From Fidelibacterota bacterium (lineage in GTDB: Bacteria > Fidelibacterota > UBA8477 > JABMPR01), in assembly GCA_016845065.1 (NCBI GenBank), contig JAERTG010000032.1, forward strand, positions 62,001 to 126,000: a stretch of 64,000 nucleotides of DNA, in the 5' to 3' direction. The notes below the pieces were generated by a model. The model saw only the letters and a program-made list of their open reading frames with translations, ran no database searches and was not told the DNA's origin. This document shows positions 19,203 to 28,352 of the stretch, piece by piece (the first letter of the stretch is position 1; every line of letters starts with the position of its first letter). The position numbers and the translations under genes are program-made.

Positions 19203-20063
19203 ATGAATTCAAAAAGACAACTTGTTATTCTATTCGTTTCTATAATTGCCACCTCATTTGCACTCGGACAACAAAAACATATCATCATCGAGAAAAAGAT
19301 GCATGATGGAGACTCTCTTTCAGTGCATAACAACGTAGATTATGATGTACAGATTAAAATAATTGCAGACTCACTCCACGATCATTTCAATTGGTCTCAA
19401 TCAGGCGATATCGAGATATTCAGTGATTCAACCTATAAAAATGTTTTTGTCCACAAATTACCCATGCATGCGCAAAAAGCCGCTCGTATTGTGATAAAAA
19501 AATCAGGATTTTTCCGAAAGAGTAAAATAATCATTGATTTTGATCCAATGACAAAAGCCATCATAAAAATCATTGATGATGGTGAAGAAGTTCCTGCTAA
19601 AAAGTTCCATAAATACCAAGACTATCTAGAGGATGCCTCAGACTTTGCAGAGCTGGAAGCCCTTCACCCCCGCATTGAAGAACTGGAGTTGAAGCTCGAA
19701 GGTCTGGAACTACCAAACCCTGAAATGCTGGCCGATCTCGAGAGCCTAATTGTAAACCTTGAAGGATTGGAGTCAAAAAAAGCTCATTTGGAAAGACAAA
19801 AATTTACACTCATGAAACATGTATTTGAATTAGAAAATCTTGAAGGTGTTTTTCAGGAAATTCTCGAAGACTCGGGAATAACACCCCCCCAAAAAATTGA
19901 AACGATTTCTATTCAAAAAGGGAAGTTCTTCATTAATGATGAGGAAATAAAAGGAGAAGTCGGCGAAAAATGTTTACAGGCTTACATGGAGCATTCCGAT
20001 CTTTCACCTGAGGATATGGAGAAAAAGGGAGAGGAGATAAGCATAGATATTCGTTTTGACTAA
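19203..20063 (+). CDS. Secreted coiled-coil hypothetical protein (286 aa)
   Basis: Signal peptide QLVILFVSIIATSFALGQQ; Leu/Glu-rich heptad-like region; RBS AAAGGAG. Confidence 0.65.
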   Translation: MNSKRQLVILFVSIIATSFALGQQKHIIIEKKMHDGDSLSVHNNVDYDVQIKIIADSLHDHFNWSQSGDIEIFSDSTYKNVFVHKLPMHAQKAARIVIKKSGFFRKSKIIIDFDPMTKAIIKIIDDGEEVPAKKFHKYQDYLEDASDFAELEALHPRIEELELKLEGLELPNPEMLADLESLIVNLEGLESKKAHLERQKFTLMKHVFELENLEGVFQEILEDSGITPPQKIETISIQKGKFFINDEEIKGEVGEKCLQAYMEHSDLSPEDMEKKGEEISIDIRFD

Positions 20064-20116
20064 ATCGGGGATTAACTACTTCCACTAACGCACGATCATT
20101 TCGGGGTCTGGCGTTT

Positions 20117-20147
20117 GAAAACCGTCCTTGAGGGGCGGTTTTCTTTT
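20117..20147. terminator. Rho-independent terminator between convergent genes
   Basis: gaaaaccgtccTTGAggggcggttttcttt. Confidence 0.8.
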
Positions 20148-20169
20148 ATGGTCTCATTTCCTTTTCATT

Positions 20170-20373
20170 TCAAAACTTATACTGACCTGTCACTTTGGCC
20201 ATGATCAGCTGAGAGCTTGCATCATCTGCTGCAGCAATTTTTGACAGAAAACGAAGTGCTTCCTTACCTTTTAGTGTAATAGCAAGCCTCTTTGATCTGA
20301 ATATTCTGACCTTACCATCCTTGCTGGATTGATAGGAGAAGGGGTTTATATCTAGTGATTTGTTACCTGCCAT
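20170..20373 (-). CDS. Small conserved-looking hypothetical protein (67 aa)
   Basis: GKVRIFRSKRLAITLKGKEALRFLSKI…LIMAKVTGQYKF; starts 15 nt after the upstream gene's stop. Confidence 0.55.
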   Translation of the reverse strand: MAGNKSLDINPFSYQSSKDGKVRIFRSKRLAITLKGKEALRFLSKIAAADDASSQLIMAKVTGQYKF

Positions 20374-20387
20374 CCTGGATCAATCGT

Positions 20388-21008
20388 CTATGAATCCATG
20401 CTCATCATCAAAAATCCAGTAAATGCTGCATTATTGGGTGCTAGTCGACCATCAACCTTGGATTTCATCTCGTTGATGAAGGATCGATACTCATGGTAAA
20501 ATTCCCAAATGGGTCGTGGTTTATAAACCAGCGTATCCAATTCAAACTGCTGAATCACACCCTTCGCTGTTGTGGGTTTCACAAAGACTTCTTTAAAAGG
20601 TTTATGATAGACCGGAAGCACTGAAATAAGGGACCATTTTGCCATCTTTCCACTGATAAGGACATCCAGCATCATATTGAAACCCTGCTCTTGATTGCCA
20701 TGGAGCATTTCTTTAAGTCCGTTTGCTAGAATTGTCTCATGCTGTGCATGGAGACTATTAACAAAGTCTCTAAATTTTGGCTTCTCAAATAAACTGACCA
20801 TTGACGAACGACTCACCAATTTGCTCATAGTTTGTACGATGTCTTTTGCATTTCCGAATTGATCTTCTGAAAACTCCTCTTGTACCGTGGTAATCATCTT
20901 TTCCATTTTATGTTTTTTGCCGATGGCAACCATATCGTGGTGTTCAAAACCGCCTGGATACATGTTAAAAAATTTTGCTTCTGCCTCTTTTAGTTTCTCC
21001 AGATTCAT
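20388..21008 (-). CDS. Hypothetical protein (206 aa)
   Basis: Long ORF with GGATGAGAAATG start context; no family recognised. Confidence 0.65.
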   Translation of the reverse strand: MNLEKLKEAEAKFFNMYPGGFEHHDMVAIGKKHKMEKMITTVQEEFSEDQFGNAKDIVQTMSKLVSRSSMVSLFEKPKFRDFVNSLHAQHETILANGLKEMLHGNQEQGFNMMLDVLISGKMAKWSLISVLPVYHKPFKEVFVKPTTAKGVIQQFELDTLVYKPRPIWEFYHEYRSFINEMKSKVDGRLAPNNAAFTGFLMMSMDS

Positions 21009-21148
21009 TTCTCATCCTTTGATCATCGTTTGCATTTTCAAGGTACTCATTTATTCGATTCTGGAAGATAATCCATAAGGAACAAATATTATCACAATTC
21101 GTAGGCTACTTGTGTATATTTATAAGTCAAAGGTAACAAGGAGTGTTA

Positions 21149-22090
21149 ATGAGATTTAAGTGGTTTCCAATAGAGCTGTCCAAATCTATTTCCATCCTTA
21201 GCTTCACCATATTATTCTTTAGCTGCAATCAAGCGCAGGAGCCCATGAAATACAATAAGCTGACACCGGAAGAACAACGAGTGATTCTCAATAAAGGCAC
21301 AGAAAGACCTTTTAGCGGAAAATATGAACATCATGATGAAACCGGGACATATACATGTAAACAGTGTGATGCCCCTCTCTATCGTTCAGGGGATAAATTT
21401 GATGCGCAGTGTGGCTGGCCCAGTTTTGATGATGAAATTCCTGGAGCTGTAAAGCGTGAAACAGATGCGGACGGGCGACGGACAGAGATACTATGCGCCA
21501 ATTGTGGGGGCCATCTCGGTCATGTTTTTTTAGGTGAAGGATTCACTCCCAAGAACACGCGACATTGTGTCAACTCAGTCTCTCTGAATTTTGAACCAGT
21601 GGAGATAAACATGGAAAAAGCAATATTCGCATCTGGTTGTTTCTGGGGTGTAGAGTACCAACTACAAAAAGTGGATGGTGTCCTTTCAACCAGTGTTGGT
21701 TATACCGGTGGCTTTTTACCAAATCCTACTTATAAACAGGTTTGCACGGGAACCACAGGTCATGCAGAGGCTGTTGAAGTTGTTTTTGATCCAACAAAAG
21801 TAAGCTATGAAACACTAGCCAGACTATTCTTTGAGACCCACGATCCGACACAGGTTGATGGCCAGGGACCAGATATTGGCACCCAGTATCGATCAGAAAT
21901 CTTCTATCTCTCGGATGATCAGAAAAAGACAGCGGAAAAACTGATAAAACTACTTGAGGACAAGGGCTTGGATGTTGCTACCGCTCTGACGCCTGCTGTA
22001 GAGTTTTACCATGGCGAGGATTACCACCAGGACTATTACATAAAGTCGGGTGGCACACCCTACTGCCATGCCTACACCAAAAGGTTTTGA
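21149..22090 (+). CDS. msrBA: Bifunctional MsrB-MsrA fusion with N-terminal lipoprotein/signal peptide
   Basis: MsrB CxxC pairs (CKQC, CANC) and RHCVNSVSL; MsrA GCFWGVEYQL; N-terminus ILSFTILFFSCNQ. Confidence 0.93.
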   Translation: MRFKWFPIELSKSISILSFTILFFSCNQAQEPMKYNKLTPEEQRVILNKGTERPFSGKYEHHDETGTYTCKQCDAPLYRSGDKFDAQCGWPSFDDEIPGAVKRETDADGRRTEILCANCGGHLGHVFLGEGFTPKNTRHCVNSVSLNFEPVEINMEKAIFASGCFWGVEYQLQKVDGVLSTSVGYTGGFLPNPTYKQVCTGTTGHAEAVEVVFDPTKVSYETLARLFFETHDPTQVDGQGPDIGTQYRSEIFYLSDDQKKTAEKLIKLLEDKGLDVATALTPAVEFYHGEDYHQDYYIKSGGTPYCHAYTKRF

Positions 22091-22105
22091 TGTCCTGATA
22101 GGAAT

Positions 22106-23698
22106 TTACGATTTATTAATTTCAACATCACGGTATAGAATCTGAAGCCTGACCAACTCTTGTTTGGTCTTCTTAACAATATCAGTGTAAGCGGGGTCTG
22201 AGTAAACATTGTTCATCTCAGATGGGTCTTTTTTCAGATCAAAAAGCTCCCAGAAACCCTCCTCCTCGTAGTAATGAATCAACTTGTAGCGTTCTGTGCG
22301 AACTCCATAGTGACGTCTCACATCATGCCACCCATGAGGATGTTCATAATAGTGATAATAGATAGATTCACGCCAGTCATCAGGATCATCACCCCTGACA
22401 ATATCTCTTAGTGAATGACCCTGCATCTCAGTCGGAATTGGAACACCGGCGAAGTCAAGGAAAGTGGATGGGAAATCTAGATTCATGACCATGTCATCAG
22501 CTACCTGCCCCGGCTGAATCTCTTTGGGATATCGCATAACCAGTGGCATGCTCAATGATTCTTCATACATAAATCGTTTGTCATACCAACCATGTTCACC
22601 GAGGTAAAAGCCCTGATCGGACGTGTATACAACCAGCGTGTTTTCGGTCAAATCATTTTGATCTAGATAATCAAGAACACGACCAACATTCTCATCAACT
22701 GACAGGATACATCGTAAGTAATCTTTGAGGTAGTGTTGATATTTCCAGTTCAGCAATTCATCGCCTGTAAGTTTAAGACGCTTAAATTCCTCATTTACCT
22801 TATCATAATGGGCATCCCAACCTGCTTTCTGCTCATCGGTCATGCGATTGTACGTATTCATCCATGTCTCGGAAACTTTTTCTGCAAAAGATCTCTTGCC
22901 ACCTGACCCTGTCTCCTCCTCAATGGATTCGGGATGAAGCTTCATATCAAAAGTGAGATACATATCGTCTATGCGCATATCAGCTTCACCTGCTGCTATT
23001 CGCCCGATGTATTCATCATGGAAATTTGCCGGCAGCGGTATTTCCTGATCTATGTAGGTATTAAGATGTTTTAGGTTAGGCATCCAGTTGCGATGGGGTG
23101 CTTTATGATGGATCATCATACAAAACGGTTTTGATTTATCCAGCTTGTCCAAGGTCCCAAGAGCCTGGTCAGTGATAATATCTGTAGTATAGCCGATGTG
23201 TCTTTTCTTTTCTCCATTCTCGGTAAAATCGGGATTGTAATATTGTCCCTGTCCTTTAAGAATATTCCAATAATCAAACCCTGTTGGCTCTGTCTTTAGA
23301 TGCCATTTCCCTACAATTGACGTATGGTAACCAGATTGTTGAAGCAACTTTGGAAATGTGAGCTGACTACCATCAAAGGTACAGCTATGATCCAGCATTC
23401 CGTTGAGGTGCGAATATTTACCAGTCAGCAAGGTGGCTCGACTGGGTCCGCATATGGAATTGGTGACAAAGCTGTTTTGAAAGCGAATTCCTTCCGCTGC
23501 TATTCGATCTATGTTTGGTGTATTGATCAGGGTGTCATTATAGCAACTGATAGCCCTTTCTGCATGATCATCACTCATGATGAAAATGATATTAGGACGA
23601 TCCTTTTTTGCACAGGAATTCAAAAATATGTTTGGGGCCATCAAAGCGGTAGTGCCCACACCCATGGATTTGAGAAACTCTCGACGTGTTGTTTTCAT
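22106..23698 (-). CDS. Sulfatase with Tat-type signal
   Basis: TTRREFLKSMG twin-Arg; ICGPSRATLLTGKYSH (C-x-P-x-R formylglycine site); metal-site IMSDDHA. Confidence 0.92.
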   Translation of the reverse strand: MKTTRREFLKSMGVGTTALMAPNIFLNSCAKKDRPNIIFIMSDDHAERAISCYNDTLINTPNIDRIAAEGIRFQNSFVTNSICGPSRATLLTGKYSHLNGMLDHSCTFDGSQLTFPKLLQQSGYHTSIVGKWHLKTEPTGFDYWNILKGQGQYYNPDFTENGEKKRHIGYTTDIITDQALGTLDKLDKSKPFCMMIHHKAPHRNWMPNLKHLNTYIDQEIPLPANFHDEYIGRIAAGEADMRIDDMYLTFDMKLHPESIEEETGSGGKRSFAEKVSETWMNTYNRMTDEQKAGWDAHYDKVNEEFKRLKLTGDELLNWKYQHYLKDYLRCILSVDENVGRVLDYLDQNDLTENTLVVYTSDQGFYLGEHGWYDKRFMYEESLSMPLVMRYPKEIQPGQVADDMVMNLDFPSTFLDFAGVPIPTEMQGHSLRDIVRGDDPDDWRESIYYHYYEHPHGWHDVRRHYGVRTERYKLIHYYEEEGFWELFDLKKDPSEMNNVYSDPAYTDIVKKTKQELVRLQILYRDVEINKS

Positions 23699-23768
23699 AG
23701 ACTCCCCTTAGTATGCTGGGTGAACTAGTATATATTCCATTCTTAACTATCGCAAATTGAGGTCATGC

Positions 23769-24983
23769 TTATTCAAGCTTTCCTGCAATGTATCCTGTAG
23801 TCCATGCTGCCTGGAAATTAAATCCACCGGTGATTCCATCTATGTCCATGATTTCACCTGCGAAATATAAATTCTCACACACTTTACTTTCCATTGATTT
23901 CCCGTCTATATCATCCAGGCTTATGCCGCCACAGGTGACAAACTCATCTTTAAAACCTGTTTTTCCAGAAACAGAGTATGAGTCATTGGTGAGAACCGCA
24001 GCCAATTTGTTCAGTCCCTTACTTCCAAGCTCACCCCACTTTTTTGTCTCAGAAAATCCCCCCTTGGCAAGGAGATATCGCCACAGTCTCTCTGGCAAGC
24101 CAAATGGTCTGATATTGGGTAAACGTTTACGAGCATGTTCAGCTGTCACCCCGATTAATTGATTCAAAACGGATTCATGATTGGTCTGATCCAGCCAATT
24201 TACTCTAACATTAAAACTATATTCCGTATCATGAAAGAACCTTGCCCCAAAGGCTGACAGTTTCAGAATCGCGGGTCCACTAAAGCCCCAGTGGGTAATG
24301 AGTAGAGGACCTCTCTCTTTTAAGCTGGTTCCTGGGATACTGACCAAAACGGGATCGATAGCAACGCCTGTTAAGTCGACAATGGATTCATCGGGCATAT
24401 TAAAGGTAAATAGGGATGGCACTGGCTCGACAATTTTATGACCAAGCTGTTCCAACCATTTCAACCCCCTGGATGTCGGTGATCCACCGCTTGCTACGAT
24501 GACCTTATCAAAGCTTCTAGGAGCTAAATCTAGCCGGGAAAAATTTAATTCGAGCCGTCTATCTTTGGGAGTGATTGACTCAATCGCGGACCAAAATTCA
24601 CAAACAATGCCCCTTGATTCTGCTTGACCCAGAAGACAGTCAACGATGCTTTCTGAATCCTGAGATACGGGAAAAACACGCGTATCTTCCTGGGTGAAGA
24701 GTGGAACATCTTTTGACTCAAACCAGGTCATAGTATCTGTTGTGTTAAATACTTTCAAGGCACGTTTCATGAAAGCTCGGCCCCGTGGATATCCCTTAGC
24801 AACAGTGCTAATAGACTTGTTTCCGTTAGTGACGTTGCATCTGCCTCCTCCAGAAATTCTTACTTTTGCCAGGGGATGACGTGTTTTTTCAAAAATAGTA
24901 ACATCAGCATCGGGATGATTTTCTTTAACAGACAGTGCTGAAAAGTAACCTGCTGCTCCTCCCCCGATAATGGCAACTTCCAA
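23769..24983 (-). CDS. HI0933/YhiN (BaiN)-family flavoprotein, second paralogue
   Basis: GGGAAGYFSAL; KVRISGGGRCNVTNG; GEIMDIDGITGGFNFQ. Confidence 0.9.
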   Translation of the reverse strand: MEVAIIGGGAAGYFSALSVKENHPDADVTIFEKTRHPLAKVRISGGGRCNVTNGNKSISTVAKGYPRGRAFMKRALKVFNTTDTMTWFESKDVPLFTQEDTRVFPVSQDSESIVDCLLGQAESRGIVCEFWSAIESITPKDRRLELNFSRLDLAPRSFDKVIVASGGSPTSRGLKWLEQLGHKIVEPVPSLFTFNMPDESIVDLTGVAIDPVLVSIPGTSLKERGPLLITHWGFSGPAILKLSAFGARFFHDTEYSFNVRVNWLDQTNHESVLNQLIGVTAEHARKRLPNIRPFGLPERLWRYLLAKGGFSETKKWGELGSKGLNKLAAVLTNDSYSVSGKTGFKDEFVTCGGISLDDIDGKSMESKVCENLYFAGEIMDIDGITGGFNFQAAWTTGYIAGKLE

Positions 24984-25000
24984 AACAATATCCCCTAGAA

Positions 25001-25711
25001 TTATTTGTTTAGAAGGTGTTGGAAATAGCTGGGAATCTTAGCCTCAAAGGAAATTCGTTGTTTTGTACCGGGGTGTTTGATATTAATTGATCCTGCGTGA
25101 AGAGTTAATCTTTTGATACCTCTAGCACTATCCCCATAGACTTTGTCTCCGACGACTGGACAATCAATATCGGCAAATTGAACACGTATTTGATTCTTGC
25201 GGCCTGTAATGAGGTCGATTTCAACCAGACTATATCTTTGGGATTCCTGGAGTACTTTGTATCCGGTTTTAGCCAGCTTTCCAACTTTTTTATCCTCTGT
25301 GGAATACATTTTATGAACAACATTTTCTGCCAGATATGAAGAAAGTACTCCTTGTTTTTCATCAAGATTACCATGAATAACCGCATAGTATTTTTTGCTG
25401 AAGTTTTTCCATTCATCCTGGAGATATCGTTTATTCTTCTCACTCTTTGCAAATACCAGGACTCCTGATGTATCTCTATCCAGTCTGTGAACGATATAGA
25501 TTCGTTTCCGGGATTTTGGATTCCCCTTTCGGACATAATTATTCAAGGCAAAATATGCTGTTCGGTCACGGGTCTTTGAATTACCCATAGTGAGTAAGCC
25601 ACTCATTTTGTCAACCACCAGGAGATCATCGTCTTCAAATAAAATGGTGAGTCCTCGGGGTTGGTGTCGCCTGGATGGTTTCTTGGTTTTCTTTGTTTTA
25701 AAAGGATCCAT
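25001..25711 (-). CDS. RluA-family pseudouridine synthase
   Basis: YIVHRLDRDTSGVLVFAKS; LITGRKNQIRVQF. Confidence 0.93.
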   Translation of the reverse strand: MDPFKTKKTKKPSRRHQPRGLTILFEDDDLLVVDKMSGLLTMGNSKTRDRTAYFALNNYVRKGNPKSRKRIYIVHRLDRDTSGVLVFAKSEKNKRYLQDEWKNFSKKYYAVIHGNLDEKQGVLSSYLAENVVHKMYSTEDKKVGKLAKTGYKVLQESQRYSLVEIDLITGRKNQIRVQFADIDCPVVGDKVYGDSARGIKRLTLHAGSINIKHPGTKQRISFEAKIPSYFQHLLNK

Positions 25712-25739
25712 GACTATTTAAAATTACCTTAATTATGTC

Positions 25740-26306
25740 TTAATTGTTTGTGGCTTTTTGGAAATAATCTCGCTTGAAATACACATAGGCCACAAAACCC
25801 CACCATGCGAGCAGCGTAGCAACAACTGTCAGTATGGATGCCTGGGCCACAAGATCTTCTCCCCCGGCTCCCATTAATTCACCATAATCACTTAAGAGAC
25901 TTGAGCTCGCCTGGCCATACATAATGAAGAGAAGTCTGTCCACAGAGTAGATCAAAGTGCCGGAAAACATCATCTGGAAACCCCAGGGTTTTGCTGTCCA
26001 TAGACCCAAACCCATACCACCGTATATACCGATGTATAGGAGATGGTATATCACGGCAACAATTCCGCTGTGTTCAGCACCAAACAATACAACTGGAGAT
26101 ATGATTGAAACGACTTCTCCCAGAGCGGAAAGGAAGAAAAAGAATCCTGCAAACCGCATTGTAAAACGGGGCCCCTTGGGACCCATTGCATCGTTGCTAG
26201 CAGTTGAAGATGGTGGAATCCAAAGATCATTTTCCTTCATAGCTGAACAGTAGCGACAAAAAATAGCATCTTCCTGTATTTCTTCTGCGCAATAGGGACA
26301 TTTCAT
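25740..26306 (-). CDS. Zinc-ribbon membrane protein
   Basis: MKCPYCAEEIQEDAIFCRYC followed by TM segments. Confidence 0.7.
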   Translation of the reverse strand: MKCPYCAEEIQEDAIFCRYCSAMKENDLWIPPSSTASNDAMGPKGPRFTMRFAGFFFFLSALGEVVSIISPVVLFGAEHSGIVAVIYHLLYIGIYGGMGLGLWTAKPWGFQMMFSGTLIYSVDRLLFIMYGQASSSLLSDYGELMGAGGEDLVAQASILTVVATLLAWWGFVAYVYFKRDYFQKATNN

Positions 26307-26399
26307 TCAGCTCACCTCATAATTTGGTCAGAGTATAATATTAAACTCCCCTTATTCCTCTATGAAGCTTGACATTTGAAAGGAAATAATTCGTTCTAC

Positions 26400-26858
26400 T
26401 TAACGACCTTTGAGCTGAACGATTTTGTGGGTATAGAGAAACTCATCAAACTGATAATCCAATTTCAATTCAAAATAAAATTCTGTTGAGTAACCAGGAT
26501 TGAGAGGTTCACGTACCACAAAATTCTGAGATAGGAGCAAATTCTCAGGATTCAAAACCTCTTTACCTGTGTACTCGGTTACAGTGTTTTCGCTCATGAG
26601 GTTTGAATTTCCTGAGCGCTCTGAATCATCACGGTATATTTCTAAATTGAATATAGATGAGGTGATATCGTGTTCGCCATTATTCTGAATTTTACCTCTG
26701 ATATAATTTCGCTGCATATTGACTTCAAAATCACTTATCTGAATTTGATTGAACTTGTGTGCAGGGAGAGAATTATCATCCATGATGGAGCAATTCACCA
26801 AAAGAACAACTGGGAGGATCATAATTATTGTTTTTAGTCTGCCCAAAACCGACCTCAT
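26400..26858 (-). CDS. Hypothetical lipoprotein
   Basis: MILPVVLLVNCSIMDD lipobox; overlaps pirin gene stop. Confidence 0.6.
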   Translation of the reverse strand: MRSVLGRLKTIIMILPVVLLVNCSIMDDNSLPAHKFNQIQISDFEVNMQRNYIRGKIQNNGEHDITSSIFNLEIYRDDSERSGNSNLMSENTVTEYTGKEVLNPENLLLSQNFVVREPLNPGYSTEFYFELKLDYQFDEFLYTHKIVQLKGR

Positions 26859-27865
26859 GAATCCTTGATTTCCTCTGTTCCATCAGAGTATCTGGCAAAT
26901 CTTCCTTGATCTACAGTGTTTATGGGATCACTTCTATCCCAGGGCCAGCCCCCAAACTCCGTAGCTCTAAAATCATCAAATGCTTTCTGAATTTCAGCCT
27001 GGGTGTTCATTACAAAGGGTCCATACCGAACAACGGGTTCACCAATAGGTTTACCCTGGAGGATAAGCAGTCTGGATTTTGTCGGACCATTTTTAATTGG
27101 AAATTCACCAGATGAAGCAATTTCGACAGCGTGATATTCCGGAATGTTTTTACCTGCGACCTCTATCGATTCACCCTCATAAAAATAAAGGTCCCGATTT
27201 ACACCAACACCACTTGCAGGAAGTTCAAATTCTGCACCGGCATCCAATGTGACGATCCAGATACCCACCTGATTGATTGATTGGGCAGCCCAGGAATCAG
27301 GTGCGGGATCTGGAGCTGAAGTCCCAGCAATATCACCGGCAATAATGCGTGATTCAACTTTCCTCCCCGCCTGGTCCTTTGATTGAAGAATTGGGATGGA
27401 TTCAGACCATAGCATTTTATAGGAAGGTGCCGCCATTTTTGATTTGGCTGGAAGGTTAAGCCAGATTTGAAACAGTTCCATTGGGTTAGGCTGGTCTTTT
27501 TTTACCAGCGGAAACATCTCTGAGTGCTGTAAACCACTCCCAGCAGTCATCCACTGTACGTCCCCATGTCCGTAGCGGCCAGTTGCCCCAGCTGAATCAT
27601 GATGATCCACAAGCCCTTCAAGGACAACGGTGACAGTTTCAAAGCCACGATGTGGATGGGCTGGAAAACCAGGTATCTGACGACCATGATACATATTCCA
27701 TCCATCTTTTTGATCAAAATCCTGGCCTATATTGCGACCTGACAAGGAAGCTGCCGGTCCCATTTTCCCATCACCTTCAGGGTAGGCATCATGGTGATGG
27801 ACACAAAACAGAAAGGGATCTCTGGTTTCCCACACGAAGCCCAGCGGTTTTATATTTTTTAACAT
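26855..27865 (-). CDS. Pirin-family protein
   Basis: HPHRGFETVTVVLEG; GDVQWMTAGSGLQHSEM. Confidence 0.93.
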   Translation of the reverse strand: MLKNIKPLGFVWETRDPFLFCVHHHDAYPEGDGKMGPAASLSGRNIGQDFDQKDGWNMYHGRQIPGFPAHPHRGFETVTVVLEGLVDHHDSAGATGRYGHGDVQWMTAGSGLQHSEMFPLVKKDQPNPMELFQIWLNLPAKSKMAAPSYKMLWSESIPILQSKDQAGRKVESRIIAGDIAGTSAPDPAPDSWAAQSINQVGIWIVTLDAGAEFELPASGVGVNRDLYFYEGESIEVAGKNIPEYHAVEIASSGEFPIKNGPTKSRLLILQGKPIGEPVVRYGPFVMNTQAEIQKAFDDFRATEFGGWPWDRSDPINTVDQGRFARYSDGTEEIKDS

Positions 27866-27986
27866 TGTAATTTTTCCTCATATCCCCCGAGATACAAGCA
27901 TATCAATATTTCAACGACTTCTGTTGAATTATGTTCGAAAACTATTCTGCATTTTGCCAGAGACAACCAGGATTTAGGTGAGTTGG

Positions 27987-28352
27987 TTAGTCCTTACTTC
28001 TTGGCTCAGCCCATACGGCAAATTCGTTTCCATTGGGGTCGGAAAAGTGAAATCGTCTTCCTCCAGGAAAAGAAAATATTGGTTTGATGATTTTCCCTTG
28101 AGCTGCTTCAATTTTTTCTCGTGTTTCTTCGAGTGCATCACTAAAGAAGACAATAAGGACACTTCCAGACCTCGTCTCAGCAATTAGATCTGATTTAAAA
28201 AAACCAACATCAATCCCAGCATTAGAGCAGGCGACATAATCAGGACCATAGTCTACAAATGACCATCCAAAGAAGTCTGCAAAGAATACTTTGGTTTGCT
28301 CCACATTTTTTGCGGGGAATTCCAAATAATTAATCTTTTCATGGATGCTCAC
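27987..28352 (-). CDS. VOC-family (glyoxalase-like) protein; GTG start 28352 preferred
   Basis: INYLEFPAKNVEQTKVFFADFFGW; FHFSDPNGNEFAVWAEP. Confidence 0.85.
   Translation of the reverse strand: MSIHEKINYLEFPAKNVEQTKVFFADFFGWSFVDYGPDYVACSNAGIDVGFFKSDLIAETRSGSVLIVFFSDALEETREKIEAAQGKIIKPIFSFPGGRRFHFSDPNGNEFAVWAEPRSKD

Noticed and set aside
3252-24983. Two BaiN/YhiN-family genes (3252-4523 and 23769-24983) as a recent duplication
   Set aside because: Sequences are clearly divergent and far apart; multiple paralogues of this family are common.
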